Part shown: piece after piece, positions 34,657-43,523 of the stretch
How the letters are laid out: each line of letters begins with the position of its first letter
Numbering within the stretch: the first letter of the stretch is position 1
Source of the DNA: Microbacterium testaceum StLB037
GTDB lineage: Bacteria; Actinomycetota; Actinomycetes; Actinomycetales; Microbacteriaceae
Direction: 5' to 3'
Assembly: GCF_000202635.1 (NCBI RefSeq)
Contig: NC_015125.1
Coordinates: forward strand, 3,100,001 to 3,164,000
Length of the DNA: 64,000 bases
Notes under the pieces: generated by a model
The model's database searches: none
What the model saw: only the letters and a program-made list of their open reading frames with translations
Told to the model about the DNA's origin: nothing
Made by a program: the position numbers and the translations under genes

Positions 34657-35205
34657 ATGTCCTCGCTCCGCTTCCGTCTCGTTCCCCTCTTCGTGCTCGC
34701 GGCCGTCCTGAGCGGGTGCGCGTCGACGTCCGGCACCCCGGCTCCGGATGCCGCGAGCGAGGCGCCCGTGACGGACTCGGGTGTCACCACCGATGACGGT
34801 GTCGCCATCACCGTGCGCGCGGGGTTCGGGTGCACCGACGAGATGCTCGCGTACCTGGCGTCCAACGGCTTCGGGGACGTCCCACCCGTGGACCCCGGGG
34901 AGTTCGCGTTCCCCGAGGGCGTCGACATCGCCGCGACTCCGACGTGCTTCGTCTCCGAGGACGACGGGCAGGGCGCGTCGCGCGAATCGGCCCTGTTCTT
35001 CGACGACCCGGACGGCGCGATCACGCAGGCCGATGCCGCCTTCCACGCGGCGGGATGGCAGGGCGAGGCCAGCGATTCGCTCGCGGGCAAGACGGGCGTC
35101 TGGTGGAGCGATGGAACGGATGCGATGACGGCCCGTCACTCGGTCGGCGGCGGCGTGTTGGAGGTGAACGGAAGCACCGCGGCGTGGTTCACCTGGGCGT
35201 CGTGA
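34657..35205 (+). CDS. Hypothetical lipoprotein
   Basis: A 182-residue secreted lipoprotein: hydrophobic signal and lipobox AVLSGC (MSSLRFRLVPLFVLAAVLSGC), a Pro/Ala/Asp/Ser/Thr-rich linker, then a small domain with two cysteines (GFGCTDE and TPTCFVSE) that could form a disulphide. No known family is recognised. The start lacks a Shine-Dalgarno sequence; GACGCT ends 6 nt upstream. Confidence 0.75.
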   Translation: MSSLRFRLVPLFVLAAVLSGCASTSGTPAPDAASEAPVTDSGVTTDDGVAITVRAGFGCTDEMLAYLASNGFGDVPPVDPGEFAFPEGVDIAATPTCFVSEDDGQGASRESALFFDDPDGAITQADAAFHAAGWQGEASDSLAGKTGVWWSDGTDAMTARHSVGGGVLEVNGSTAAWFTWAS

Positions 35206-35269
35206 GATTGCCGGGAATAACCTCGGAACGTCGTCGTTGAAGTTGATACCTCGCCGCTCAAGTCTCAAA

Positions 35270-35290
35270 CTTGAGTGAGCTCGACTCATG
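35270..35290. promoter_or_regulatory. HAIR-type HspR operator upstream of the Clp ATPase gene
   Basis: CTTGAGT-N7-ACTCATG differs by one base from the HspR inverted repeat CTTGAGT-N7-ACTCAAG known from Streptomyces and mycobacteria. A second inverted repeat, CTCAAGT-N5-ACTTGAG (35257-35275), overlaps it. The box lies just before the ribosome binding site AGGAGA at 35297-35302. Confidence 0.75.
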
Positions 35291-35307
35291 TATCACAGGA
35301 GACGTTC

Positions 35308-37827
35308 GTGCCCGAAGACTTCACCCCCGGCGCCGGGGAAAACGGCGCCCAGTCGTTCGACGAGTTCCTCGCCCGCTACCTCGCGGGGGAGCGCGCTCGC
35401 GCCGAACGGTCCATCGATCTCAGCCGCTTCCTCAGCGCCCGCACGCAGGAGGCTCTCCAGGCCGCGGGCCGGTTCGCGCTCGGCCGCGGTCAGCGCGAGC
35501 TCGATGCCCTGCACGTGCTGCACGTCCTCGTGGGGCAGTCGCCCGCCCGCGAGGCCGTCGCGCGCCTCGGCGCCGACCCCGCCGCGATCGCGCGTGCGGC
35601 GGAGAGCCGCCTTCCCGCCGCGGGCGAGGCGGCCGATGTGGACGGTGCGGTCGTTGCCGGGTCGGTGCAGCGCGCGCTGTTCCACGCGTTCCAGGTCGCC
35701 CGGGCCGCGGGTTCCACCTACGTCGACCCCGACCACCTCTTCTTCGCCCTCGTGCTCGCGCAGGACGCGCCCGCCGGGCAGATCCTCGCGCAGGCCGGCG
35801 TCACGGCCGAGGCCCTGACCCAGGGTGTGCGCGAGACCGTCGTCGGCGGGACCGAGACCGCGGCGCCGAGCGAAGCGGCATCCGCCACCCCGAACCTCGA
35901 CCGGTTCGGCACCGACCTGACCGCCCTCGCGACGGCGGGCCGGCTCGACCCCGTCATCGGTCGGTCCGACGAGATCGAGCAGACGATCGAGATCCTCAGC
36001 CGCCGCACGAAGAACAACCCCGTGCTGATCGGTGAGGCCGGCGTCGGCAAGACGGCGATCGTCGAGGGACTCGCGCGGGCGATCGTCGCCGACGAGGTCC
36101 CCGAGCAGCTGCGCGGAACGCGCGTGGTGTCGATCGACCTGGCCGCGATGCTCGCGGGCGCCCGGTACCGCGGCGACTTCGAGGAGCGTCTCACTCAGAC
36201 GATGGAGGAGATCGCGGCATCCCAGAAGCTCGTCGTCTTCATCGACGAGGTGCACACGCTCGTCGGTGCCGGCGGCAGTGGCGACGGGTCGATGGACGCG
36301 GGCAACATCCTCAAGCCGCGCCTGGCGCGCGGCGACGTGCGTCTCATCGGCGCGACGACGCTGCGGGAGTACCGCACGATCGAGAAGGACCCCGCTCTCG
36401 AACGGCGCCTGCAGCCGGTGCGCGTCGGCGAGCCGTCGCTGGCGGATGCCGTGGAGATCCTCCGCGGTCTCCGTTCGGCGTACGAGGAGCACCACGCCGT
36501 GACGTACACCGAGGACGCGCTGCGCGCCGCGGTCGAGCTGAGCGACCGGTACCTGCCCGACCGCGTGCTGCCCGATAAGGCGATCGACCTCGTCGACCAG
36601 GCTGGGGCGCGGCTGCGGCTGCGGCTCGGCGTCTCGGTCGACACGTCCTCGCTGCTCGAGCGGCTCGCGACGCTCGAGGCGGAGAAGAACGCCGCCGTCT
36701 CCGCGGAGCACTACGAGGAGGCCTCGCGCCTTCGCGACGAGATGGCCGCCGTGCAGGCGCAGCTCGACGAGGCCACCCGCGCCCCGCGCGCCGCGGCCGT
36801 CGTCGACGAGCCCGAGATCGCCGCGGTGATCAGCCGTGCCACCGGGATCCCGGTCGCCCGCCTGACCGCGACCGAGCGCGGCCGCCTCTCGCAGCTGGAG
36901 GACGAGCTGCACGCCCGGGTCATCGGGCAGGACGACGCGGTGACCGCGGTCGCCAAGGCCGTGCGCCGCAACCGCACGGGCATGGGGGATGAGAACCGAC
37001 CCGTCGGTTCGTTCCTCTTCCTCGGGCCCACCGGTGTCGGAAAGACCGAGCTCGCGAAGGCTCTCGCCGGATCGCTCTTCGACGACGACGGCGCGGTGAT
37101 CCGCTTCGACATGAGCGAGTTCGGCGAGCGGCACACCGTGTCGCGTCTCGTCGGTGCTCCTCCCGGATACGTCGGTTACGACGAGGCCGGTCAGCTCACC
37201 GAGCGCGTGCGTCGCAACCCGTACGCGGTCGTGCTGTTCGACGAGATCGAGAAGGCGCACCCCGACGTGTTCACCCTGCTGCTGCAGGTACTCGACGACG
37301 GGCGCCTGACCGACGGCCAGGGCCGCACGGTCGACTTCCGCAACACGGTCATCGTGATGACCTCCAACCTGGGCGCCGAGATCCTGGCATCCCGTTCCGG
37401 GGCGATCGGCTTCACGACGGGCGCGTTCGCGGCCGAGGACGTGCGCGAGCGGGTCCTGGGCAAGCTGCGCGAGGCGATGCGGCCCGAGTTCCTCAACCGC
37501 ATCGACGACATCGTGCTGTTCCAGAAGCTCGAGAAGGCGCAGCTGCGCGAGATCGTCCGGCTGCTGCTCGGCGCCTCCTCGCGGCGGCTTTCGGCGCGGA
37601 ACGTCACCCTCGACGTGACGGAGGCCGCGGTGGATCGCCTCGCCGAGGTCGGCTACGAGCCCGAATACGGTGCGCGGCCGTTGCGCCGGGTCATCCAGCG
37701 CGAGGTCGACGATCGCATCGCCGACCTGTTCGTCTCGGGCGAGCTGGTCGACGGGGGAGCGGTGACGGTGGATGCCGACGCCTCGGGCTTCGTGGTCCGC
37801 GCCGCCGCGGGGGCGCTCGCGGCCTGA
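35308..37827 (+). CDS. ClpC-type AAA+ unfoldase (Clp protease ATP-binding subunit)
   Basis: An 839-residue Hsp100 protein: two Clp N repeats (about 10-165), AAA+ module D1 (Walker [10 protein letters not shown], Walker [10 protein letters not shown]), a UVR-type segment [20 protein letters not shown], and module D2 (Walker [10 protein letters not shown], Walker [12 protein letters not shown]). It lacks the long coiled-coil middle domain of ClpB. An IGF tripeptide at residues 700-702, after SNLGAEI, matches the ClpP-docking loop of ClpA/ClpC. It should unfold proteins for the ClpP protease. GTG 35308 is chosen because AGGAGA lies upstream and the HAIR box would overlap a start at 35275. The HAIR box implies control by HspR, so it is heat-shock linked. 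Confidence 0.88.
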   Translation: MPEDFTPGAGENGAQSFDEFLARYLAGERARAERSIDLSRFLSARTQEALQAAGRFALGRGQRELDALHVLHVLVGQSPAREAVARLGADPAAIARAAESRLPAAGEAADVDGAVVAGSVQRALFHAFQVARAAGSTYVDPDHLFFALVLAQDAPAGQILAQAGVTAEALTQGVRETVVGGTETAAPSEAASATPNLDRFGTDLTALATAGRLDPVIGRSDEIEQTIEILSRRTKNNPVLIGEAGVGKTAIVEGLARAIVADEVPEQLRGTRVVSIDLAAMLAGARYRGDFEERLTQTMEEIAASQKLVVFIDEVHTLVGAGGSGDGSMDAGNILKPRLARGDVRLIGATTLREYRTIEKDPALERRLQPVRVGEPSLADAVEILRGLRSAYEEHHAVTYTEDALRAAVELSDRYLPDRVLPDKAIDLVDQAGARLRLRLGVSVDTSSLLERLATLEAEKNAAVSAEHYEEASRLRDEMAAVQAQLDEATRAPRAAAVVDEPEIAAVISRATGIPVARLTATERGRLSQLEDELHARVIGQDDAVTAVAKAVRRNRTGMGDENRPVGSFLFLGPTGVGKTELAKALAGSLFDDDGAVIRFDMSEFGERHTVSRLVGAPPGYVGYDEAGQLTERVRRNPYAVVLFDEIEKAHPDVFTLLLQVLDDGRLTDGQGRTVDFRNTVIVMTSNLGAEILASRSGAIGFTTGAFAAEDVRERVLGKLREAMRPEFLNRIDDIVLFQKLEKAQLREIVRLLLGASSRRLSARNVTLDVTEAAVDRLAEVGYEPEYGARPLRRVIQREVDDRIADLFVSGELVDGGAVTVDADASGFVVRAAAGALAA

Positions 37828-37835
37828 CACCCTCT

Positions 37836-37871
37836 CGAAGGCCCTCGGTGCTGCGGCGCCGGGGGCCTTCG
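37836..37871 (+). terminator. Terminator hairpin after the Clp ATPase gene
   Basis: CGAAGGCCCTCGG (37836-37848) and CCGGGGGCCTTCGG pair over 12 bp with one mismatch, ten bases apart, starting 9 nt after the stop codon. A second hairpin follows at 37929. Confidence 0.7.
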
Positions 37872-37928
37872 GCGTGGGTGGGCGGCGGGTGGCTGTGGCT
37901 GCGCTCGTGCCGGTGCTCTCGCTCGTTC

Positions 37929-37981
37929 AGTGTCCAAAACACCCGGACGGTCTGAAAAAACGTCCGGGTGTTTTGGACACT
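37929..37981. terminator. Perfect 21-bp hairpin with A-rich loop
   Basis: AGTGTCCAAAACACCCGGACG (shown in full length by positions 37929-37949) pairs perfectly with 37961-37981 across an 11-nt loop GTCTGAAAAAA. It lies between two genes on the same strand (ends 37827, starts 38052). It may be a second terminator or an intergenic palindromic element. Confidence 0.65.
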
Positions 37982-38051
37982 CAGGCCCGGGGGGCGCGGC
38001 GGGGTGCGGGGCGATCGCCCGGATGTCGGAGGTTCGGGGCAGAGTAGAGGC

Positions 38052-38933
38052 ATGAGTCGTATCGGCACGATCTTCAGCCCGTACCCCCACCCGCCCGAAG
38101 AGCTGCGCGACGCCGCGCGTGCGGCGGAGGACGCCGGCATCGAGGAGCTGTGGCTCTGGGAGGACTGCTTCCGCTCCTCGGCCTGGGCCGCCGCAGCCGC
38201 CGCCCTCGCGGTCACCGACCACCTGCGCATCGGCGTCGGCATCGCGCCGTTCCCGCTCCGCAGCGTCGCCGCCTCGGCGATGGAGGTCGCGACCATCGAG
38301 CGCATGTTCCCGGGGCGACTCCTCCCCGGGTTCGGACACGGCGTGCAGGACTGGATGCGGCAGATCGGGGCGAAGGCCGCGTCGCCGCTCACGCTCATGC
38401 ACGAGCAGCTCCCCGCTCTCCGTTCGTTGCTCGCCGGCGACACCGTGAGCGCCGAGGGACGGTACGTCCGTCTGCGCGACGTGTCGCTCGATTGGCCTCC
38501 CGTCGAGGCGCCGCTCGTGTACGCGGCCGCCGAGGGGCCGAAGACCCTGGCTCTCGCCGGCGCCGTCGCCGATGGGGTCATCCTCGACAGCCGGCACACG
38601 GTCGACGAGATCGCGGAGTCGGTGCGCACGGTTCAGGCGGGACGCGTGGATGCCGGTCGCGACGGCCGCGCCGACGTCGTCGCCTACGTGCTCACGGCCT
38701 TCGGGCCGGACGCGCACGAACGCGCGATCGCCGCGGCGGGGGATCGGCCCGACGCCGCAGAACGCGTTCTCGCCGGCTCGGTGTCCGAGGTGGCCGAGAG
38801 TGTCGCGCGCTTCCAGGCGGTCGGCGTCGACGACGTCGTGCTCCTGCCCACCGATGAGGTCGACCTCGCGGCGTTCTTCTCGGCGGTCGGTCAGGTCGCC
38901 CTCGAACTGCCGAACGCGGCGGGTGTCTCGTGA
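38052..38933 (+). CDS. Luciferase-like (LLM class) flavin-dependent oxidoreductase
   Basis: A 293-residue TIM-barrel protein of the luciferase-like monooxygenase group. Typical features are ARAAEDAGIEELWLWEDCF at the N-terminus, LRIGVGIAPFPLRSVAASAMEVATIE, PGRLLPGFGHGVQDWM, and VYAAAEGPKTLALAGAVADGVIL. It should use reduced flavin (FMN or F420). The substrate is unknown. CAGAGT ends 6 nt before the ATG, suggesting a leaderless mRNA. It overlaps a second shorter LLM gene by 4 bases, so the two may act as a pair. Confidence 0.85.
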   Translation: MSRIGTIFSPYPHPPEELRDAARAAEDAGIEELWLWEDCFRSSAWAAAAAALAVTDHLRIGVGIAPFPLRSVAASAMEVATIERMFPGRLLPGFGHGVQDWMRQIGAKAASPLTLMHEQLPALRSLLAGDTVSAEGRYVRLRDVSLDWPPVEAPLVYAAAEGPKTLALAGAVADGVILDSRHTVDEIAESVRTVQAGRVDAGRDGRADVVAYVLTAFGPDAHERAIAAAGDRPDAAERVLAGSVSEVAESVARFQAVGVDDVVLLPTDEVDLAAFFSAVGQVALELPNAAGVS

Positions 38934-39706
38934 CCCGCGGTGTGGTGTCGCTGGGGTTGGCCGGCGCGCTCGGCCCCGAGGCGGTCGCGAGAATCGCTCC
39001 CGAGGTCGAGAGAGCCGGGTTCCACGCGCTCTGGATCAACGACACCCCCGACGGCGACGCCCTCGCGGCGCTTGCTGCGGCGGCGAGGGTGACCGAACGC
39101 CTGCATCTCGCGACGGGGGTCGTACCCGTCGATCGTCGACCCGGTGACGAGATCGCCGCCGAGGTGGCATCCCTCGGTCTTCCGCTCGACCGCCTGACGC
39201 TGGGGATCGGCTCGGGCATCGCGAAAGAGGGGGCGCTGGCACGCGTCCGCGACGCGATCGAGGTGCTGCACGGCGCCGGAATGCCGCGTGTGCTCGTCGG
39301 TGCGCTCGGTCCGAGAATGCGCCGGACCGGCGTCGAGCGCGCCGAGGGGGTGCTGCTGAACTGGGTGCCACCCGTCGAGGCGCGCGCGCAGACCGAGAGC
39401 CTTCACGAGGTCTCACCGGCCGCCCACATCGCCGTCTACGTGCGGACGGCGATCGTGCCGGCCGCTCGCGAGAGGCTCGACGTCGAAACGGCTCGGTACG
39501 CGTCCTTCCCGAATTACGCCGCGAATTTCGAACGGATGGGGGTGGATGCCGCCGACACGACGATCCGCGATGTCACCGAGCTCGGCGATGCCCTTGAGGC
39601 GTACACCGCGGCGACCGACGAGGTCGTCCTGCGCGCGATCGTGCCGGAAGACACGGTGGAGGCGTACGTCGACTTCGTCCGGCGGACGGCACCCTCCCCG
39701 AGCTGA
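38930..39706 (+). CDS. Second luciferase-like flavin-dependent oxidoreductase
   Basis: A 258-residue LLM-fold protein, shorter and more divergent than its neighbour: VERAGFHALWINDTPDGDALAALAAAARVTERLHLATGVVPVD, then LPLDRLTLGIGSG and VERAEGVLLNWVPPVEA. It starts with a GTG inside the upstream stop (GTGA). The pair could form a heterodimer, as in bacterial luciferase, or act on one substrate in sequence. Neither idea can be tested from sequence alone. Confidence 0.78.
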   Translation: MTRGVVSLGLAGALGPEAVARIAPEVERAGFHALWINDTPDGDALAALAAAARVTERLHLATGVVPVDRRPGDEIAAEVASLGLPLDRLTLGIGSGIAKEGALARVRDAIEVLHGAGMPRVLVGALGPRMRRTGVERAEGVLLNWVPPVEARAQTESLHEVSPAAHIAVYVRTAIVPAARERLDVETARYASFPNYAANFERMGVDAADTTIRDVTELGDALEAYTAATDEVVLRAIVPEDTVEAYVDFVRRTAPSPS

Positions 39707-39867
39707 CGGGAGGGGCGGGCCACGCCGATCCGTGTTCGCGCGGGCCGGCGGCGATGGTCGTCGCGTGGCTCCCGCACGGGCCGATCCGCCCCCGCCGGGC
39801 TGCCACGGCGGTCGCTGTAGAGCCCCCGCGCGGATGTTCGCCACGACGAGAGCCCTAGCATGGGCCC

Positions 39868-40488
39868 ATGCGGCGACTTCCGGTGACCCTCGTGACGATC
39901 GCCGCCGCTGCGGCGCTGCTCTCCGGCTGCACCGCGGCCTCGGCCGCCGGCGACGCGCCCTCGGAGAATGCGGCGCGGGCCTCGGTCGGCCCGCCGCCCG
40001 CCTCGGAACCGTCCCTCGGTTCGGAGGCGACGCCGACTCCCGCGTCGACTCCGGACGCCGCCTCGATCGCTCAAGCCGATGCGTGGCTCGGCGCGATCGC
40101 GCTCCCCGAGGGGGCGGTGCGCACGGACGACAACACCCGGTTGTACACATCGTTCGCCGGGTGGATCTGCGCCCCCATCGCGGGGCGCCACGCGGAGTGG
40201 CTCGTCCCGAACGCCGGCGTGGACGACACGATCGACTGGATCCGCGAGAACCCGCCCGCCGGTCTGACGGCCACGACCGGGGGCGGCTCATTCGGCGATG
40301 CCCCGCCGCCGACCACCGCGACCGTCGCCTTCACCCCGGAGGACCTCTCCCAGCAGGGCGTCCTTTTCCGGGTGGACCGGAGAGGGTCCAGCGTCACCGT
40401 GCGAGCAGACGTCGTGGCGCTCGGCTCGACCTCCGTGTGCCCGACGCCCGACCCCGGCACTCGTTTCGGACTACCCGGCCAAGGCTGA
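39868..40488 (+). CDS. Hypothetical lipoprotein
   Basis: A 206-residue predicted lipoprotein: lipobox LLSGC after MRRLPVTLVTIAAAAA, a Pro/Ser/Thr/Ala-rich linker of about 50 residues, and a C-terminal domain with two cysteines (GWICAPIAG and STSVCPTPD). No family is recognised. TAGCAT ends exactly 6 nt before the ATG, so the mRNA is probably leaderless. Confidence 0.75.
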   Translation: MRRLPVTLVTIAAAAALLSGCTAASAAGDAPSENAARASVGPPPASEPSLGSEATPTPASTPDAASIAQADAWLGAIALPEGAVRTDDNTRLYTSFAGWICAPIAGRHAEWLVPNAGVDDTIDWIRENPPAGLTATTGGGSFGDAPPPTTATVAFTPEDLSQQGVLFRVDRRGSSVTVRADVVALGSTSVCPTPDPGTRFGLPGQG

Positions 40489-40575
40489 TCCGGCCCGTAC
40501 GATCCCGCCGCGGCGGGCGAGTGTCGCGATGTCTCCGCGAAAGAAACAAGGCGGCGACGATCAGCCGGCGCTCAC

Positions 40576-41166
40576 TCAGCCCCGAGCCGCGAACGTCGAC
40601 AGAAGCGCCGCAATGAGACGGCGCCCGCGTTCCGGTGGCATCCGTCCCAGCCCTTCCGCCCCGCGCGCGACCGCGATGCCGTCGAGCAGGGCGAGGAGGG
40701 CGCCCGCGTCGTCTGCGGTGATGCGGGCGTTCGGATAGGCGTCCGTCAGGAGCGCGTGGATCGCCTCTTCGGTGCGTCGCCATTCGCGCTCGTGGATCGC
40801 GCGCACGTCGGCGTCCGTGCCCGCGCGCGAGGCGAAGGCCGTCCACACGATCGCGTCGCGTCGGCCCGCGTCGCCGAGGGCGGCCAGCTCTTCGCAGAAC
40901 ACGCGAAGGCGTTCTCCCGCGGAGTCGGCGTCTGCGAGTGCGACACCGATGCGGTCACGGAAGTGCGCCGTCACGGCATCCATCGCCCCGATGATCAACG
41001 CCGCGCGCGTCGGGAAATGGTGCTGGACGGCCCCGACCGACACACCTGCCTCCGCCGCGACCTTGCGCACGCTGAGATCGTCCGGCCCCCGTGTGGAGAG
41101 CACGCGCAGCACTGCTTCGGCGATGTTCTCCCGGCTGCCGCGCGGGGAAGAGGCGTGCGAGTCCAC
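40576..41166 (-). CDS. TetR-family transcriptional regulator
   Basis: A 196-residue TetR-type repressor: HTH at about 13-60 (NIAEAVLRVLSTRGPDDLSVRKVAAEAGVSVGAVQHHFPTRAAL) and a helical ligand domain. The GTG start at 41166 has TAGCCT exactly 6 nt upstream, so it is likely leaderless. It is divergent from the DUF418 gene; the -10 elements of the two overlap (TAGGCTA at 41172-41178), and a palindrome lies at the DUF418 start. Confidence 0.88.
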   Translation of the reverse strand: MDSHASSPRGSRENIAEAVLRVLSTRGPDDLSVRKVAAEAGVSVGAVQHHFPTRAALIIGAMDAVTAHFRDRIGVALADADSAGERLRVFCEELAALGDAGRRDAIVWTAFASRAGTDADVRAIHEREWRRTEEAIHALLTDAYPNARITADDAGALLALLDGIAVARGAEGLGRMPPERGRRLIAALLSTFAARG

Positions 41167-41188
41167 CGTCGTAGGCTACGGTGATTCC

Positions 41189-42373
41189 GTGACCAATACG
41201 AACGTATTGCCTGCACGTAAGCGTGTGGACAGCCTCGACATCGTGCGCGGGGTGGCGATCATCGGCACGCTCGCGACCAACATCTGGGTGTTCTCGCACC
41301 CGTGGGGTCTGATCGGCATGCTGAGTGCGCCGACCTTGCCGGGCGAGTCGGCATCGGCGGCCCAGCTCGTGCTCATGGCGCTCGCGCAGGGGAAATTCCT
41401 CGCCCTGCTCTCGCTGACCTTCGGGGTCGGACTCGCCTTCCAGCATCGGTCCGCGGTGCGCCACCACCGACGCTGGCCGGGGCGATACCTCTGGCGGGCC
41501 GCGTTGCTGTTCCTCGACGGTGCCGTGAACTACATCCTCATCGCGGAGTTCGATGTCCTGATGGGCTACGCGGTCACCGCCGCCGTCGTGTCGTTCCTCC
41601 TCCTCACCCGGCCGCGGGCGCAACGCGCGATGATCCTCGTCTTCGGTGGCATCCACGTCGCTCTGATCTCTCTCATCGTCCTGGCGTTGACGACGATGCC
41701 CGGGGCCAACGCCGACGGAACGCTCCCGGACGGGTCGAGCCCATACGCGGACTCCTCGTTCCTCGGTCTCGTCGGATTCCGCCTCGACAACGCCGTGATC
41801 TTCCGCGCCGAGCCGGTCCTGATCGGCTTCCTCTCGCTCGCGATGTTCCTCACCGGCGCCGCCCTGCTCCGCGCCGGCGTCTTCGCGGAGGAGGGCGCCC
41901 GTCTGCGGCGTCGACTGATGATCGCCGGTGCGTGTGCGGCACCGGTCGATCTGGTCCTCGGTCTGACGTCCACCCCGGCGGGGTTGCTGCTCGAACGCTA
42001 CGTCGCCGCGCCCATCGTGGGTCTCGGCTTGCTCGGACTCCTCATCGAGCTCTGCCACCGTCGGGGGACGAACGGGTGGTGGGCACGCCGCGCTCGAGAG
42101 ATCGGACGGGTCGCCCTGAGCGCCTACCTCCTGCAGAACCTCCTCGGCGGGGCGCTCTTCTACGGCTGGGGTCTCGGGTGGGCGGAGACGTTCGCCGCGT
42201 GGCGCGCCCCGGTCACGGTGACGGCGTTCGTGGTGATCACGGTCGTCGTGGCGACGGCTGCGTACCTGTGGCTCCGCCGATTCTCGACCGGACCCATCGA
42301 ATGGCTGTGGAGGGCCGCCGCCGACCTCGGCTCGCGCCGGACGTCGGCGGCAGTCGATAGTGTGCCGTCATGA
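41189..42373 (+). CDS. DUF418-domain membrane protein
   Basis: A 394-residue polytopic protein. It opens RVDSLDIVRGVAIIGTLATNIWVF, the signature of DUF418/acyltransferase-3-like proteins. A C-terminal DUF418 block contains RVALSAYLLQNLLGGALFYG and GPIEWLWRA. Members are thought to transport or modify small molecules, but none is well characterised. GTG 41189 lies 11 nt after TAGGCT (41172-41177). The next gene overlaps the stop by 4 bases. Probably regulated by the divergent TetR protein. Confidence 0.82.
   Translation: MTNTNVLPARKRVDSLDIVRGVAIIGTLATNIWVFSHPWGLIGMLSAPTLPGESASAAQLVLMALAQGKFLALLSLTFGVGLAFQHRSAVRHHRRWPGRYLWRAALLFLDGAVNYILIAEFDVLMGYAVTAAVVSFLLLTRPRAQRAMILVFGGIHVALISLIVLALTTMPGANADGTLPDGSSPYADSSFLGLVGFRLDNAVIFRAEPVLIGFLSLAMFLTGAALLRAGVFAEEGARLRRRLMIAGACAAPVDLVLGLTSTPAGLLLERYVAAPIVGLGLLGLLIELCHRRGTNGWWARRAREIGRVALSAYLLQNLLGGALFYGWGLGWAETFAAWRAPVTVTAFVVITVVVATAAYLWLRRFSTGPIEWLWRAAADLGSRRTSAAVDSVPS
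41194..41209. promoter_or_regulatory. Candidate TetR operator at the DUF418 gene start
   Basis: CAATACG-AA-CGTATTG is a 16-bp palindrome with perfect 7-bp arms, similar to TetR-family sites of the TACG-N-CGTA kind. It begins 5 nt after the GTG of the DUF418 gene and 28 nt from the TetR start, so a bound repressor would block both. Confidence 0.6.
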
Positions 42374-42978
42374 CTCTCTCGCTGCCCGGACTCCCGCCGC
42401 TGCACTGGACGGGCGTCGATGGTGACGCCGCTCTCGACGAGCTCACCGGTGCCCTCACCCTGCGCGCGGCGGGCGGCGTCGACTGGACGAACGATGCCAC
42501 GGGCGGCCCCGCGCAGCATGCCGCGACCGCCCTGGCGTTCCCCACTCCGGAGGGAGACTTCGTCCTCTCCGCGCGCGTGCGGGTGCTCGGCCCGCGCTCG
42601 ACCTTCGATGCGGGGGCGCTCGCGCTCTGGTCGAGTCCGGACCGCTGGGCGAAGCTCTGCAACGAATACTCGCCGCAGGGGGAAGCCATGGTCGTCAGCG
42701 TCGTGACGAACGACTTCTCGGACGACGCGAACGGACCGCTCATCCCCGGGGACGCGGTGTTCCTCCGTGTGGCCCGTACGGGTCCCGCGTACGCGTTCCA
42801 TTTCTCGCTCGACGCCGAGTCGTGGCACTTCGTGCGCCTTCTCCGCGTGGACGCCGCTTCCTCGACCGTCTCGGTGGGGTTCCTCGCGCAGGCACCCCTG
42901 GGCGACGGCGCGACCGTGGTGTTCGACGAGATCGCCTACGCCCGCCGCTCGCTCGCCGATCTGCGCGACCTGAGCTGA
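42370..42978 (+). CDS. DUF1349-like concanavalin-fold protein
   Basis: A 202-residue cytoplasmic protein with the beta-sandwich pattern of DUF1349/regulation-of-enolase-like proteins: GVDWTNDATGG, FVLSARVRVLGPRSTFDAGALALWSSPDRWAKLCNEYSPQG, and AYAFHFSLDAESWHFVRLL. A carbohydrate-related binding role is known for the fold, but no substrate is evident. The ATG overlaps the DUF418 stop, and TAGTGT also lies 6 nt upstream, which could give a second leaderless transcript. Confidence 0.78.
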   Translation: MTLSLPGLPPLHWTGVDGDAALDELTGALTLRAAGGVDWTNDATGGPAQHAATALAFPTPEGDFVLSARVRVLGPRSTFDAGALALWSSPDRWAKLCNEYSPQGEAMVVSVVTNDFSDDANGPLIPGDAVFLRVARTGPAYAFHFSLDAESWHFVRLLRVDAASSTVSVGFLAQAPLGDGATVVFDEIAYARRSLADLRDLS

Positions 42979-43044
42979 CGGGACGGCGCGGGAGACTCGA
43001 TCGCACCGGCCCCGGCATCCCCACCACGGTGAAAGACTGACCGG

Positions 43045-43452
43045 ATGCCACGCCCTCGACGTATCACCCTCCGTTCCGTCGCACGCGGCGCCCTGGCCCT
43101 GCTGCTGGTCGGTGCCGGCGTCAGCCACCTCACCTGGGGGCGTCGCGGATACCGCATCGTCGTGCCGGAGTGGGCGACGCGGATGCTCCACACCGACAAG
43201 GACGCCATCGTCGTGGCATCCGGGGCCGTCGAGATGCTGCTCGGCACCGCGCTGATCGCCCTCCCGCGGGAACGCGGGCGCATCGGCGCGGCGATCGCGA
43301 CGTTCTTCGTCGCGGTGTTCCCGGGCAATGTGCACCAGTGGCGCACGGGACGCTCGGCTCCCGGGCTGAACACCGATCGCGCGCGGTTCGTCCGGCTGTT
43401 CCTGCAGGTCCCGCTCGTCGCGTGGGCCTGGTGGGCGACGCGACGGCCCTGA
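43045..43452 (+). CDS. DoxX-like small membrane protein
   Basis: A 135-residue protein with about four membrane helices and DoxX-like features: ALLLVGAGVSHLTW, IVVASGAVEMLLGTALIAL, AAIATFFVAVFPGNVHQW and FLQVPLVAWAWWA. Function is unknown. AAGACT ends 6 nt before the ATG. Confidence 0.75.
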   Translation: MPRPRRITLRSVARGALALLLVGAGVSHLTWGRRGYRIVVPEWATRMLHTDKDAIVVASGAVEMLLGTALIALPRERGRIGAAIATFFVAVFPGNVHQWRTGRSAPGLNTDRARFVRLFLQVPLVAWAWWATRRP

Positions 43453-43523
43453 CGCCGCGCCGACCGCAGCTCGTGACCCGTACCGAGGCGTGACCGCCGC
43501 GTCCGGCCGGGATGCGTGATCGC

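Noticed and set aside
35275..35307. ATG 35275 as the start of the Clp ATPase
   Set aside because: The HAIR box would overlap the first codons. GTG 35308 has AGGAGA at the right distance and the protein keeps full-length Clp N repeats.
35293..37830. Long minus-strand open frame opposite the Clp ATPase gene
   Set aside because: Shadow of GC-rich codons; no motif, no start signal, and the plus-strand protein is a full ClpC-type ATPase.
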